Positions 6,928-15,297 are shown, counted from the first letter of the stretch. The stretch is 17,482 nucleotides of DNA from Thermoplasmatales archaeon UBA447 (GCA_002503205.1 DARE01000023.1:1-17482), one strand, 5' to 3'. Made by a program: numbers and translations. Notes: generated by a model from the letters alone, not told the origin.

Positions 6928-7584
6928 TTGAATTTTAAGCGCCATTTAAACGAAATAAACTCTGACGTTGAAACGCTAGTCAATATAGTGACAAAAGAGT
7001 ATAGGAAATATGACCCTGGTAACTACCTCTACAGATTACTATTTGAACAACCTAATGGTGGTGACCACTTTTCAGAGGAATTTTTAGAGCTCGTATATGT
7101 TACCTTAACAGCATGGGGAATGCGCTCAAGAGGGGCCTCTTTGACAGAATTTGAGGTATTTAGGGACTCGATAATAACTTATGAGGATGCGATTAAAAGT
7201 CTCAAGGGTTTTAGAATAGAATCTATCAAAAAAGACAAAATCAAGTGTATTCTCGAGGCTCAAAAGATATTGTACGATGACTTGGAATTAGTTCCCCCCA
7301 ATAAACCAAAATTAGTTGCTTTTTCTAAAACAATGCACTTTTTGCTTCCAAATTTGTTCGTACCAATGGATAGAAAATATACTCTTGGTTACTTCCTTGG
7401 ATATACATCTTTTAGTGGTAACAGTGATAGGGAATTCAACCTATACAGTTCTTTATATCTTGAATTCCTTGAGTTCTCGGCTACACATCCTGAGTTGTTG
7501 GGATTCATAGATGACAATTGGAACCAGACAATACCAAAAATTTTGGATAACATTATTATTGGATTTATGAAGAGAAATTATTAA
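6928..7584 (+). CDS. Hypothetical protein, 218 aa, unknown family
   Basis: A 218-residue soluble protein starting at TTG 6928. An in-frame stop at 6895-6897 and the lack of ATG or GTG between them fix the start. Distinctive segments are TLTAWGMRSRGASLTEFEVF (about 62-81), which looks like a conserved motif, and LVAFSKTMHFLLPNLFVPMDRKYT (about 128-151), a Lys/His-rich helix ending in a PMDR loop. The rest is helical. I have a vague memory of similar uncharacterised proteins with a PxDR loop but cannot name a family. It follows the glycosylase-like gene by 54 bp with its own promoter-like box, and precedes the insertion sequence. A defence role is possible by location only. Confidence 0.6.
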   Translation: MNFKRHLNEINSDVETLVNIVTKEYRKYDPGNYLYRLLFEQPNGGDHFSEEFLELVYVTLTAWGMRSRGASLTEFEVFRDSIITYEDAIKSLKGFRIESIKKDKIKCILEAQKILYDDLELVPPNKPKLVAFSKTMHFLLPNLFVPMDRKYTLGYFLGYTSFSGNSDREFNLYSSLYLEFLEFSATHPELLGFIDDNWNQTIPKILDNIIIGFMKRNY

Positions 7585-7653
7585 GATTCAAATTCTCGAC
7601 TTAAGTCCAAAATCTTGTGTTAATTTTATGCGATTATCATATTGAATATATAG

Positions 7654-7668
7654 GCTGCCCCACAATTT
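7654..7668 (+). repeat. Left terminal inverted repeat of the IS
   Basis: GCTGCCCCACAATTT pairs with 8660-8674 at 12 of 15 positions and lies 52 bp beyond the transposase stop. The exact outer limit could be up to three bases further left. Confidence 0.5.
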
Positions 7669-7720
7669 AACAACTGACGAATTTTATTATTTCCCTCGGC
7701 ATTTCCCCTGCTTTCACGTT

Positions 7721-8614
7721 TTATACAATCATGAGATTGTATGCAATTGCCTTGAGGCCCATTGCAGTATCATATGATCTGTTCCTGACATACCAGATGT
7801 TCTCTGCATTCATTATCTCTTCAAGGATGGAGAATGTCCTCTCTATCTCCCACCTGAGGGAATACAGAGAAGAATATTCCCTCCTGAGATCAATTCCAAT
7901 TCTGCGGTTCACTGACAGTCTTTCAGGAACTATGCCCCTTCTCTTATTGGTGTCAATTATAGGCAAAGAATGTGTATTCTCAAACACATAGTCATATATG
8001 TCAGAGGTATCATATGCTGAGTCCCCTAAGATATAGGAGAAATTCCTTACGGAATCCACCATTTCATGTGATATACGTGAATCATGTATGTTTCCCTTCG
8101 TGATTATCCAGTCCATGATCAGGAGGGAATCTATATCCAGTGACATATGGCACTTCCTGCCATATGTCCATCCCTTTGTTGTCTTGGACCACCCTGATTC
8201 TGGATCCTTATAATTTCCCCAATACTTTCTCCTCATTGCAGTGGAATACTTGCATGTGTGAATCATGAATGAATCGACAGCTGCACATTCCTTCATGGAA
8301 TGGAGGAATACTATCCCACGGTTTATTGCATGCAGATCAAATTTCCTTGCCCTTCTTGATAATGTCTGGAATGATGGCATTTCTTTGAGGCCAATCATCC
8401 TGAGATATTCCTCATGATTGGTGAGGAATGTCGCTGATGATCTGTATGAGATATCGGATATCTGCAACAGGATGAGAATCTTAAGGATCTGCCGATCTGT
8501 GTACTTTCTCCTTCGCTCATCAGGCGAAACTATATTGTCTATCCGATCATGATCGGCGGGATATGCTGTTCGGGCATATCCCAAAATTATAAACTGGTAG
8601 ATAATGTTCGACAT
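7721..8614 (-). CDS. DDE transposase, IS5/IS4 superfamily
   Basis: A 297-residue transposase that cuts and joins the element's ends. The N-terminus (30-95) carries a helical DNA-binding part with DERRRKYTDRQILKILILLQ and the RRAR helix. The catalytic core shows D114 (AAVDSFMI), D198 (ILGDSAYDT) and E256 or E258 in RWEIERTFSILEE (the Y-x-x-x-x-R-x-x-x-E-like block of IS4/IS5 enzymes). All three acidic residues are present and the frame is intact, so the enzyme may still be active. ATG start at 8614. Similar short IS5-like transposases are common in Thermoplasmatales genomes (general knowledge). Confidence 0.9.
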   Translation of the reverse strand: MSNIIYQFIILGYARTAYPADHDRIDNIVSPDERRRKYTDRQILKILILLQISDISYRSSATFLTNHEEYLRMIGLKEMPSFQTLSRRARKFDLHAINRGIVFLHSMKECAAVDSFMIHTCKYSTAMRRKYWGNYKDPESGWSKTTKGWTYGRKCHMSLDIDSLLIMDWIITKGNIHDSRISHEMVDSVRNFSYILGDSAYDTSDIYDYVFENTHSLPIIDTNKRRGIVPERLSVNRRIGIDLRREYSSLYSLRWEIERTFSILEEIMNAENIWYVRNRSYDTAMGLKAIAYNLMIV

Positions 8615-8659
8615 ATGTCTGACTTTTCATGAAACTCAAGACACTCCATTCTTTAAATG

Positions 8660-8674
8660 AAATTTTGGAGCATC
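8660..8674 (-). repeat. Right terminal inverted repeat of the IS
   Basis: AAATTTTGGAGCATC, reverse complement matching the left end at 12 of 15 positions, 45 bp before the transposase start codon. Confidence 0.5.
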
Positions 8675-8725
8675 TTATTACAATGTTTTTATATATTTAT
8701 TTCTATAGATATAGAATTTCAGAAA

Positions 8726-8739
8726 TTTATATATATTAA
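8726..8739 (+). promoter_or_regulatory. TATA box of the permease gene
   Basis: TTTATATATATTAA is centred about 26 nt before ATG 8757, the standard archaeal TATA-to-start-site distance, so the mRNA is probably leaderless. The right end of the insertion sequence lies only about 50 bp upstream of this box. Confidence 0.6.
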
Positions 8740-8756
8740 TGGTACTCTAATGAATT

Positions 8757-10208
8757 ATGCAATCTATGCAAGGAAAACAAACCCTCATGAAGGGAGCCCT
8801 GGGTTTTTGGCCTATGGTAGGTCAAACAATAGCCTTTACAGCACCCCTTTCATCTGTCGTGACTTCCCTTACAGTTTCTGCAGATTATGCTGGGGCAGCA
8901 CTCCCACTGGCTATACTCATAGCAGTAATTGGAGGAATGATCTGGCTGAATACCCCCTATCAGTATTCTAGGAAAATGGCAAGTGCAGGTGGATTCTATA
9001 CATTCACCTCTAAAGCAGTGGGTCCGAAATACGGTATTTTTGATGGATTGATCTATTTTTTCTTCGAGTATGCAATACTGGCTAATACCACTCTTTTCTT
9101 TGCGGGAGTACTTCTCCCGGATATCACAAAAAGTTATTTTGGATTCACAATGCCATCTCTTGCGTGGATCCCAATACTCATTGTGTTCGTCCTTATTTTC
9201 ACAATCATACCTTCTCTTGGAATAAAACCATCGGTGAAATATTCGCTTGTTGGTGCCCTCCTTGAAATCTCCATTCTTGTTATACTCGGAGTTACAATTA
9301 TAATCCTGAAGGGCCCATCAAATACTGCCTCAGTGTTTGTTCCTAATTTCTCTGGTGGGTTTGGACCCTTCTTTGAAGGGGTTGTCGTGGGGACATTCCT
9401 TATGACAGGGGCTTCCGGAGCCGTATACATCGGTGAGGAGACCAAGACTCCTAGGAAGACTATAAAGAAAGCAATGCTTGTCAGCTTCGCCTTAACTGGA
9501 GCTGTTTTCTTCCTTGTTTCATACGCTTTTACTATTGGGTGGGGACCGGCAAATATGTCAACAATAGGAAACCACCTTGTGCCGGGATTAATTCTCGCAG
9601 ACAGATACCTGGGACTCCCCTTTGTCACAATCATGACTGTGCTTCTAATTAACAGCCTATTTGTTGCAATGGTTGCACCGCTCAATGTGCTTGGAAGAAT
9701 ATCCTATTCATTTTCAAGAGATGGGGTCATGTCCAAGTGGCTAGGAAAGATTGAACCAAAGAGAAGAGTACCAAGAAATGCCATTCTATTAATGGGGCTC
9801 TCGAGTATGGTGCCTAGCATAATTGCTGGCATTATACTCGGCCCAGAGATCGGTTTTACTGTCCTTATCACAATTTCGAGTCTATCTCTATACGCTGGGC
9901 ATATAATGAGCAATACTGCACTACCATTCTACTTCAGGAAGATTAAGGAAATGAAGGCATTAACACATATCGTCCTCCCTGCAGTTTCCACAATAGTGCT
10001 CTTATTCGGTATCTATTACAGTGTGTATCCGCCAACAACAGAGTATCTTATTGCAATAGTGGCAATGGTCATATTACTGGCCATTGCTCTGGTTTACCTA
10101 GGAATTTTCAGTTCTAGACACCGTGGAAGAATGGGACACATAGGACAGAAAGAAGCAGAATACTCAAAAGTGCCAGAAAAGTTAAAAGAGGCAAGAGTTG
10201 AGGATTGA
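8757..10208 (+). CDS. APC-superfamily amino-acid permease
   Basis: A 483-residue inner-membrane protein, roughly 12 hydrophobic spans. The N-terminus is typical of the APC family: GALGFWPMVGQTIAFTAP (13-30) in span 1, then AGAALPLAILIAVIGGMIWL (45-64) in span 2, and SAGGFYTF (76-83). GASGAVYIGEETKTPRKTIKKA (about 218-239) matches the conserved segment before span 7, where APC carriers have E-E-x-x-x-P-x-K/R. It likely imports an amino acid or related amine by proton symport, suiting a peptide-scavenging acidophile. The C-terminal tail (from about 450) is basic then acidic and cytosolic. ATG start behind a well-placed TATA box. Substrate cannot be read from sequence. Confidence 0.88.
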   Translation: MQSMQGKQTLMKGALGFWPMVGQTIAFTAPLSSVVTSLTVSADYAGAALPLAILIAVIGGMIWLNTPYQYSRKMASAGGFYTFTSKAVGPKYGIFDGLIYFFFEYAILANTTLFFAGVLLPDITKSYFGFTMPSLAWIPILIVFVLIFTIIPSLGIKPSVKYSLVGALLEISILVILGVTIIILKGPSNTASVFVPNFSGGFGPFFEGVVVGTFLMTGASGAVYIGEETKTPRKTIKKAMLVSFALTGAVFFLVSYAFTIGWGPANMSTIGNHLVPGLILADRYLGLPFVTIMTVLLINSLFVAMVAPLNVLGRISYSFSRDGVMSKWLGKIEPKRRVPRNAILLMGLSSMVPSIIAGIILGPEIGFTVLITISSLSLYAGHIMSNTALPFYFRKIKEMKALTHIVLPAVSTIVLLFGIYYSVYPPTTEYLIAIVAMVILLAIALVYLGIFSSRHRGRMGHIGQKEAEYSKVPEKLKEARVED

Positions 10209-10300
10209 ATCAGTCCTTACTTTAAATTTCCCTGCCTTTTATTCTAATTATTTGGTGAAATATACTTTGATATGGCCCCGAATGCAGCTCGGCCCTTAAG

Positions 10301-11764
10301 TCATTGACCCTGGCCCAGCGAATATCCCGGCTGACCATCAAATGTGAAAAGGCCCTCCGTCTTCACTGGAGGGAAGCCGCCCTTGACAAGCCTCTCCATG
10401 AGTTTGAGTACATCTTCATGTTCAACTTTGGAGTCCTTGGTCGGGGCTTCAAACCTGCACCTCCAGTGATCAACGCAGAAAGTTTCAGGTATACCGCTTG
10501 GATAGACTTTTGTCCCTCTGTTTGTTATCATTGTCAGTTTGAATTCAGGCCCGGCAAGTTTATCCAAGCTCTGGCCAATAGATTCCGGCTTTCCTACCCA
10601 GTCCAGGAATATATCGACCCCCACAAGTTGCTTTAACTGCCTTTTCTTTTCCGGTAGATGGATCTGGATCGGGGGCATTCTGTCCGGGTATCTGACTGCT
10701 TTCAATTTCTGTGGCTTCTGGCCTAGCCTCTGTATAACTGCCTGAGCAAACTCCTTTGTTCCGACCTTTTCCTTAGAAATCTTCGGGTCATAGATATCAT
10801 ATGTATGAATGCCGTCTTCTATCGTCTTGAGCCAAGCATTGTGAACTTTTTCGGCTACACTTCCCTGGCCAATATGAACCAGCATCTGTACAGCAGCAAG
10901 AAGAAGTCCCGAAGGATTGGCAAGATTCTGACCAGCTCTTCTGGGAGCTGAGCCATGGATGGCCTCAAACATGGCAATTCCGTCTCCGATATTTGCACTT
11001 CCAGCCAGCCCTACTGAACCCGCAATCTGGGCGGCAACATCCGATAGAATATCACCATAGAGATTTGGAAGGACAATGACGTCAAAGCTTTCTGGGGTGT
11101 CTGCAAGTTTGGCGGCACCTATATCGACTATCCAGTGTTCACTCTGAATATCCGGATATTCCTGTGATACCTCATCGAAAATTTTGTGGAACAGCCCATC
11201 TGTCATTTTCATTATATTGTCTTTAGTAAAGCATGTAACCTTGTGCCGGCCATATCTGCGTGCGTATTCAAAGGCATACCTGATCAACCTTTCTGAGCCA
11301 GGCCTTGATATTAATTTCAGGCACTGCACCACATCATCGGTCTGCCTGTGTTCTATTCCGCCATAAAGGTCTTCTTCATTTTCCCTTACAATGACAACAT
11401 CCATATTCGGATGTTTGGTATGTATGAATGGCGAATATGAAAGGCATTGCCTGACGTTTGCAAAAAGCCCCAGTGTTTTCCTGGTGGTAACATTCAGGCT
11501 TTTGAAACCTCCCCCCTGGGGAGTTGTTATTGGGGCCTTCAGGAAAACTCGTGTCCGCCTGAGTGAATCCCATGCTGATGGTTCAATTCCTGAAGTAATC
11601 CCTTTAAGATAGACAGATTCGCCTATCTGAATCTTTTCAATCTTAAGCCTTGCACCACCAGCCTTTATTATTAAAAGGGTGGCATCCATTATCTCCGGTC
11701 CGATGCCATCACCATAAGCAACGGTTATTGGTGTTTCAGAATTATCAGCAGTATGATCATTCAT
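10301..11764 (-). CDS. icd: Isocitrate dehydrogenase, NAD(P)-dependent, Thermus-like long form
   Basis: A 487-residue beta-decarboxylating dehydrogenase that oxidises isocitrate to 2-oxoglutarate in the citric-acid cycle. It carries GDGIGPEI near the N-terminus (18-25), the substrate-binding run SLNVTTRK (89-96) with R in NVRQ (103-106), RENEEDLYGGIE (127-138), the Lys in CFTKDN, and the family signature NLYGDILSDVAAQIAGSVG (234-252), followed by HGSAP (270-274). About 110 C-terminal residues extend past the usual bacterial length (from about 376), as in Thermus thermophilus IDH (496 aa). A longer frame to 11836 starts at TTG with 24 unlike residues; ATG 11764 is preferred, with an AT-rich tract 20-25 nt upstream. 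Divergent from the PRC-barrel gene. 3-isopropylmalate or homoisocitrate dehydrogenases are less likely given the extension and substrate motif. Confidence 0.88.
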   Translation of the reverse strand: MNDHTADNSETPITVAYGDGIGPEIMDATLLIIKAGGARLKIEKIQIGESVYLKGITSGIEPSAWDSLRRTRVFLKAPITTPQGGGFKSLNVTTRKTLGLFANVRQCLSYSPFIHTKHPNMDVVIVRENEEDLYGGIEHRQTDDVVQCLKLISRPGSERLIRYAFEYARRYGRHKVTCFTKDNIMKMTDGLFHKIFDEVSQEYPDIQSEHWIVDIGAAKLADTPESFDVIVLPNLYGDILSDVAAQIAGSVGLAGSANIGDGIAMFEAIHGSAPRRAGQNLANPSGLLLAAVQMLVHIGQGSVAEKVHNAWLKTIEDGIHTYDIYDPKISKEKVGTKEFAQAVIQRLGQKPQKLKAVRYPDRMPPIQIHLPEKKRQLKQLVGVDIFLDWVGKPESIGQSLDKLAGPEFKLTMITNRGTKVYPSGIPETFCVDHWRCRFEAPTKDSKVEHEDVLKLMERLVKGGFPPVKTEGLFTFDGQPGYSLGQGQ

Positions 11765-11873
11765 TGTATTCCATAAAAGATAATTTAATTTCAAATTTTG
11801 TATGTTCTCTCTGCCTTTACATAATTCTGGACTCAAATATATTTAATTAACTGAACCAGATACAATAAATGGT

Positions 11874-11896
11874 TCCAGAATCCTTCCGGTTCTGGA
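11874..11896. repeat. Palindrome between icd and the PRC-barrel gene
   Basis: TCCAGAA (11874-11880), 9-nt spacer, TTCTGGA (11890-11896): a perfect 7-bp inverted repeat. Related CCAGA or TCTGG boxes occur nearby (about 11824, 11855 and 11901). Positioned in the shared upstream region of two divergent genes, it may be an operator; no regulator is encoded here. Confidence 0.35.
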
Positions 11897-11938
11897 TAAT
11901 CCAGAAAAATTCATTAAAGAGAGATCGCTTAGAGATTT

Positions 11939-12193
11939 GTGCTTAGTGAGCTTACTGAACTTTACGGAAGGCTTGTGTATAACCCCCATGGAATCCTTTT
12001 AGGTGAAGTTAGTGACATTATAATGGATGTGGACAGGGAGGACATTTATGGCCTTTACATAGAGCATCCGAATCCAAAGATCGTTGAAAAGGGAGCAGCT
12101 ATTTCAGTGCCATTCAGATGGATTCAATCCATTGGGGAGATAGTTATTTTAAGAAAGTTCCCTCCCACTGTTAAGCTTCCGGAAGGAAACTGA
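11939..12193 (+). CDS. PRC-barrel domain protein
   Basis: An 84-residue soluble protein consisting of one PRC-barrel: LYGRLVYNPHGILLGEVSDIIMDVDREDIYGLYIE (8-42) is the diagnostic opening (G-x-x-V-h...G...G-x-V-x-D-h-x-h-D), followed by ISVPFRWIQSIGEIVILR (55-72). Small stand-alone PRC-barrel proteins are widespread in archaea; their partner is usually unknown, though the fold is linked to RNA processing (RimM) and photosynthetic reaction centres. Start is GTG 11939 without an obvious ribosome binding site. Convergent with gltX, 7 bp apart, the gap being a T run. Confidence 0.8.
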   Translation: MLSELTELYGRLVYNPHGILLGEVSDIIMDVDREDIYGLYIEHPNPKIVEKGAAISVPFRWIQSIGEIVILRKFPPTVKLPEGN

Positions 12194-12194
12194 G

Positions 12195-12201
12195 TTTTTT
12201 T
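12195..12201 (+). terminator. T-run terminator after the PRC-barrel gene
   Basis: Seven T directly follow the PRC-barrel stop codon. Archaeal RNA polymerase terminates at oligo-T tracts without a needed hairpin. The run touches the last codon of convergent gltX. Confidence 0.4.
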
Positions 12202-13865
12202 CACCTGTGAAGAAAGTAGCCCTCATCATTTGAACCCTTGTTCACAAACCCATATCTCTCGAACTGGAAAAGGCCATCCCCATTCAAGATATATTTTTCC
12301 ACGAAACCGCTATCGCTGGTGCCGTCCGGTCTGTAAACTCTGAACCTCAATTCAGGATCTGGGACCCACTGCACTATCTGCAACCCCTTTATCATATCTT
12401 TTCCAGCAAATTCAGCTCCATCTGGGGTCTTTCTGATATTGCACAGATCCTTGAGCCTTACTGTATCGCCGTCTTTCAATGGGGCCCAGTCTTCTGAGGA
12501 AACTGCAATCTTTGTATCCGGAAATATGTCATAGTGTCGATGGCCGAGGTCCCTGTTTGTTGGGTGATTTCGTATATCAATTGCCGATTCCGGAAGCTTT
12601 GCAATGTTCAGGATTACTGGATTTTTCACGAAGAAGAGCCGGGGTGTAATTGCGTCGATGAATGATTTGTTTATGGAATTGAATATCTCTTTCGAGAACT
12701 CCGAATCTATCTCCCTCATTCCAGAATCTATCCAGTATTTTCTGAATGTCTCCTTCCTGTATCCCCTCTTTCTGAAAGCCATAATTGTTCCCAGCCTTAT
12801 GTCATCCCAACCTGAGAATTGACCGGCCTGAATTCCTTTCTTTATTATTGATGTCTTGAGGATCACATCCGGGAAATTCACAAGGCCATAGTGATAATAC
12901 TCTGGAAGAGCCCATCCATTATACCGGAATATGTATTTCTGCTTCTCTGTGTTGTTTATGTGATCCTTCCCCCTAATGACATGTGTCAGGCCAAGGAGAT
13001 GATCGTCCACTGCAACGCTAAAATTCATCAGCGGATAAAGATGGTATTTTGCTCCATGCCTTGGATGAGGGGTATCAATTATGCGAAACGCAATCCAATC
13101 CCTCACAGAAGGATTGGGGTGGTCCAGATCAGTCTTCACGACAAATGCTGCTTCCTTTGATTTCATCATGCCCGATATTGCGTTCTCGAAAGCCTCTTTA
13201 CTTATGGCAATGTCCTGTTCCCTGTGCGGGCATGCAATTGATTTGAGAAGCTTTGCTTTGAAATCCTCAGTTTTGCATGTGCAGGCATACATCTTGCCCA
13301 TTTCAATAAGTTTCCTGGCTTCGTTGTAATATATATCCATTCTGTCTGATTGTATTACCAACCTGTCAACCCTTACGCCCAGCCATTCCAGATCCCTGGG
13401 TATCTGCTCGTATGCAAACGGGTCGATGTTAGCTGGATTTGTATCTTCAATTCTTAGTATGAGTTCCCCCCCGTATCTTTTTACATATTCATCATTCAGT
13501 ATGGCCATCCTTGAATGGCCAATGTGAAGCGGCCCCGAAGGGGATGGTGCCATCCTCATTACAACTCTTCCATTGTGGTTTCTCAAATCCGGAAGGTGAT
13601 GTTCCTGAGGGGCCTTTTCCTCCTTATGGAGAATTTCTGGGAATTCCTGGGATGCGATATCCTGCTGTTCCCCTATTGATAGGGAATTTACTTCTGAAAT
13701 AATCCTGCTTATCTCAGGCATTATTGACCCTGCCTCTTTTCTGAGGTCGGGGTATGCGCCTAAAATGTGGCTTACAACTGAGCCCTGGCTTGCCTTTCCT
13801 CCATGGCCCAGTGCATTTGCAATGGCCTGTTTCCTAATCTCCTTTCTGAGTACTGTACTGTCCAT
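12201..13865 (-). CDS. gltX: Glutamyl-tRNA synthetase, archaeal type
   Basis: A 554-residue class I synthetase that charges tRNA(Glu) and, in most archaea, also tRNA(Gln) as substrate for GatDE. The nucleotide-binding motif is APSPSGPLHIGHSRM (106-120), and LRIEDTNP (137-144) is the glutamate-pocket segment. The KMSKS-like loop is LKTSIIKKGI (336-345), followed by GWDDIRLGTI, the archaeal/eukaryotic GlxRS hallmark, not the bacterial one. The first 95 residues form the helical archaeal N-terminal extension; the C-terminus is the beta-barrel anticodon domain (about 420-554). Two positions deviate slightly from the usual hSTS and WDDPRL, K337 and I356. ATG 13865; its first 32 bases overlap the NOG1-like gene, indicating co-transcription. 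Confidence 0.93.
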   Translation of the reverse strand: MDSTVLRKEIRKQAIANALGHGGKASQGSVVSHILGAYPDLRKEAGSIMPEISRIISEVNSLSIGEQQDIASQEFPEILHKEEKAPQEHHLPDLRNHNGRVVMRMAPSPSGPLHIGHSRMAILNDEYVKRYGGELILRIEDTNPANIDPFAYEQIPRDLEWLGVRVDRLVIQSDRMDIYYNEARKLIEMGKMYACTCKTEDFKAKLLKSIACPHREQDIAISKEAFENAISGMMKSKEAAFVVKTDLDHPNPSVRDWIAFRIIDTPHPRHGAKYHLYPLMNFSVAVDDHLLGLTHVIRGKDHINNTEKQKYIFRYNGWALPEYYHYGLVNFPDVILKTSIIKKGIQAGQFSGWDDIRLGTIMAFRKRGYRKETFRKYWIDSGMREIDSEFSKEIFNSINKSFIDAITPRLFFVKNPVILNIAKLPESAIDIRNHPTNRDLGHRHYDIFPDTKIAVSSEDWAPLKDGDTVRLKDLCNIRKTPDGAEFAGKDMIKGLQIVQWVPDPELRFRVYRPDGTSDSGFVEKYILNGDGLFQFERYGFVNKGSNDEGYFLHR

Positions 13866-14811
13866 CCAACACCAACTCCATCCTTGATTTCAGTGAGTCT
13901 ATTCCATCCCCGGTTGCAGAAGAGACGGCAATTTCAGTTATCCGATCACTGTAGAGGTCAGACTTTGTCTGAACTGCTATAACATCCCCGGAAAGGAGTT
14001 GCTTCACCTCGTTGAGGAGTGCATACTGATTTTCCAGAGAATAACCGGCATGCCCGGATGGATCAAGCAGGAAAATTATATGCCCCTTTATGAGGCGCAG
14101 TGATAGGACTGCCTTTATCTCCATCTGGTTTCGCTCCTTCATGGGACGGTCAAGTATTCCGGGAGTGTCAATTATCTGGATCTTTTCATCGCCAAGCAGA
14201 GTGTATCCAACAGATATATTTTGGGTTGTGAAAGGATACGGTGCTACCCTTACAACATTCCCCGTCAGCCTTGAAAGCAGAGAACTTTTTCCAACGTTGG
14301 GCATTCCAGCGATGATGAATGTCTCAATCTCAGGATCAATGTCAGGTATCTTACGCATCTCATCCCTGCATTTTCCAAGAAATGACAGATCTTTGTCTAT
14401 TGCCTTCACTATAGAGCTGTATCGCCCGTAGAATTCATTCATAAGTTTAGTGAGCTGCTTTGCCTCTCCTGCCCTCTTCAGGCGCTTTATAACGTCTGTG
14501 GAAAGTTCCACAATCCTTTTAGATGCCCAGTTTACGTTTCCAAGGCTCAATTTGTAGGCATCTATATCGAACATGAGATCTACAAGTTCCCTGTAAAAAG
14601 GGTGAACATTCCATATTGAGGGAAATCTCTTGACAAGTTTGTTTAAGTGCCCGCATGTTATGGATTCGATAGTGGATATCCTGTCTATGACTTCCTTCCT
14701 TATCTTATCCTCAAGCTTGAAATGATAAGGTTCAGTAATCTTTGACGCCCTGAGAAAGGATTTATCTATAAGCTCCTGACTGCGCAGGACCGTCGGTACT
14801 CTGTTGAACAT
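13834..14811 (-). CDS. NOG1-like GTPase
   Basis: A 325-residue GTP-binding protein of the Obg/NOG1 class, which in eukaryotes acts in large-subunit ribosome assembly. The helical N-terminal domain (1-160) matches the archaeal/eukaryotic NOG1 N-terminus (VPTVLRSQELIDKSF, then FPSIWNVHPFYRELVDLMFD). G motifs: GMPNVGKSS (169-177, P-loop), PYPFTT (191-196, G2), DTPG (215-218, G3), TKSD (282-285, G4 variant of NKxD), SSATGDG (297-303, G5). A ribosome-linked role fits its position between a small DUF1059 protein (14-bp gap) and gltX (32-bp overlap). Start ATG 14811. The family call is firm; the target RNA or subunit is inferred. Confidence 0.9.
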   Translation of the reverse strand: MFNRVPTVLRSQELIDKSFLRASKITEPYHFKLEDKIRKEVIDRISTIESITCGHLNKLVKRFPSIWNVHPFYRELVDLMFDIDAYKLSLGNVNWASKRIVELSTDVIKRLKRAGEAKQLTKLMNEFYGRYSSIVKAIDKDLSFLGKCRDEMRKIPDIDPEIETFIIAGMPNVGKSSLLSRLTGNVVRVAPYPFTTQNISVGYTLLGDEKIQIIDTPGILDRPMKERNQMEIKAVLSLRLIKGHIIFLLDPSGHAGYSLENQYALLNEVKQLLSGDVIAVQTKSDLYSDRITEIAVSSATGDGIDSLKSRMELVLDGQYSTQKGD

Positions 14812-14825
14812 CCTTCCGTTATTCC

Positions 14826-15008
14826 TTACTCTACAGTCTTGAATTTAGACTTTACTTTCTCAATCTCTTCCGGTGAAAGCTCCTGTATCTGATGTGCATA
14901 CTTCATATGCATCTTAATTCGCGGGAGTATATCCTCAGGCTTTGGACCCTCATACTCAAAACTGCACTGGTATCCAAGGTCCGAGCACCGGTAATGAACT
15001 TTTGCCAT
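14826..15008 (-). CDS. DUF1059 family small protein
   Basis: A 60-residue protein from ATG 15008; a longer frame to 15053 adds 15 uncharacteristic residues. It fits DUF1059: YRCSDLGYQCSFEYEG (6-21) with two Cys, then KMHMKYAH (32-39) with paired His. The two Cys and two His probably bind a metal. Function of the family is unknown. An AT-rich tract (15028-15036) about 24 nt upstream may be the promoter for this gene and the NOG1-like and gltX genes that follow. Confidence 0.8.
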   Translation of the reverse strand: MAKVHYRCSDLGYQCSFEYEGPKPEDILPRIKMHMKYAHQIQELSPEEIEKVKSKFKTVE

Positions 15009-15297
15009 GTACACTGATTTGATTTGGGTTAAAAAAGATGTGTGTAGCTTCACTTATAAGATTTACTTCGTCATTAATAAAAAAGAGAATAACCGATTAC
15101 AGAAGCGAACCTTAAATACTAGAATGGAGGATGTCTTCACAATTTTTCATAGAAGTTCAATTCGCACTATTGATCTATAGAATGTGAGTTATTTGAATGA
15201 ATGCCTTACACTGACTTTGTTTAATATGCAAAAATAAATTCATGCCTCTTTAAAGAAGGAAAATTATAAGTGGATCAAAAAAATGATAAAAAAGTGA

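Larger units (their letters stand above)
7654..8674. mobile_element. IS5/IS4-like insertion sequence, about 1.02 kb, apparently complete
   Basis: Bounded by imperfect inverted ends: 7654-7668 and 8660-8674, agreeing at 12 of 15 positions (left GCTGCCCCACAATTT; right, as reverse complement, GATGCTCCAAAATTT). A looser match extends three bases outward on each side. It holds one intact DDE transposase on the minus strand. I see no clear target duplication in the flanking bases, which may be lost or very short. It lies between the accessory region and the housekeeping genes, close upstream of the permease promoter. Confidence 0.65.

Noticed and set aside
9134..9913. Long minus-strand frames opposite the permease
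   Set aside because: They are antisense shadows of a gene with clear family motifs and proper promoter.
10304..11612. Plus-strand frames opposite isocitrate dehydrogenase
   Set aside because: Antisense shadows with no recognisable domains; the minus-strand gene has complete family signatures.
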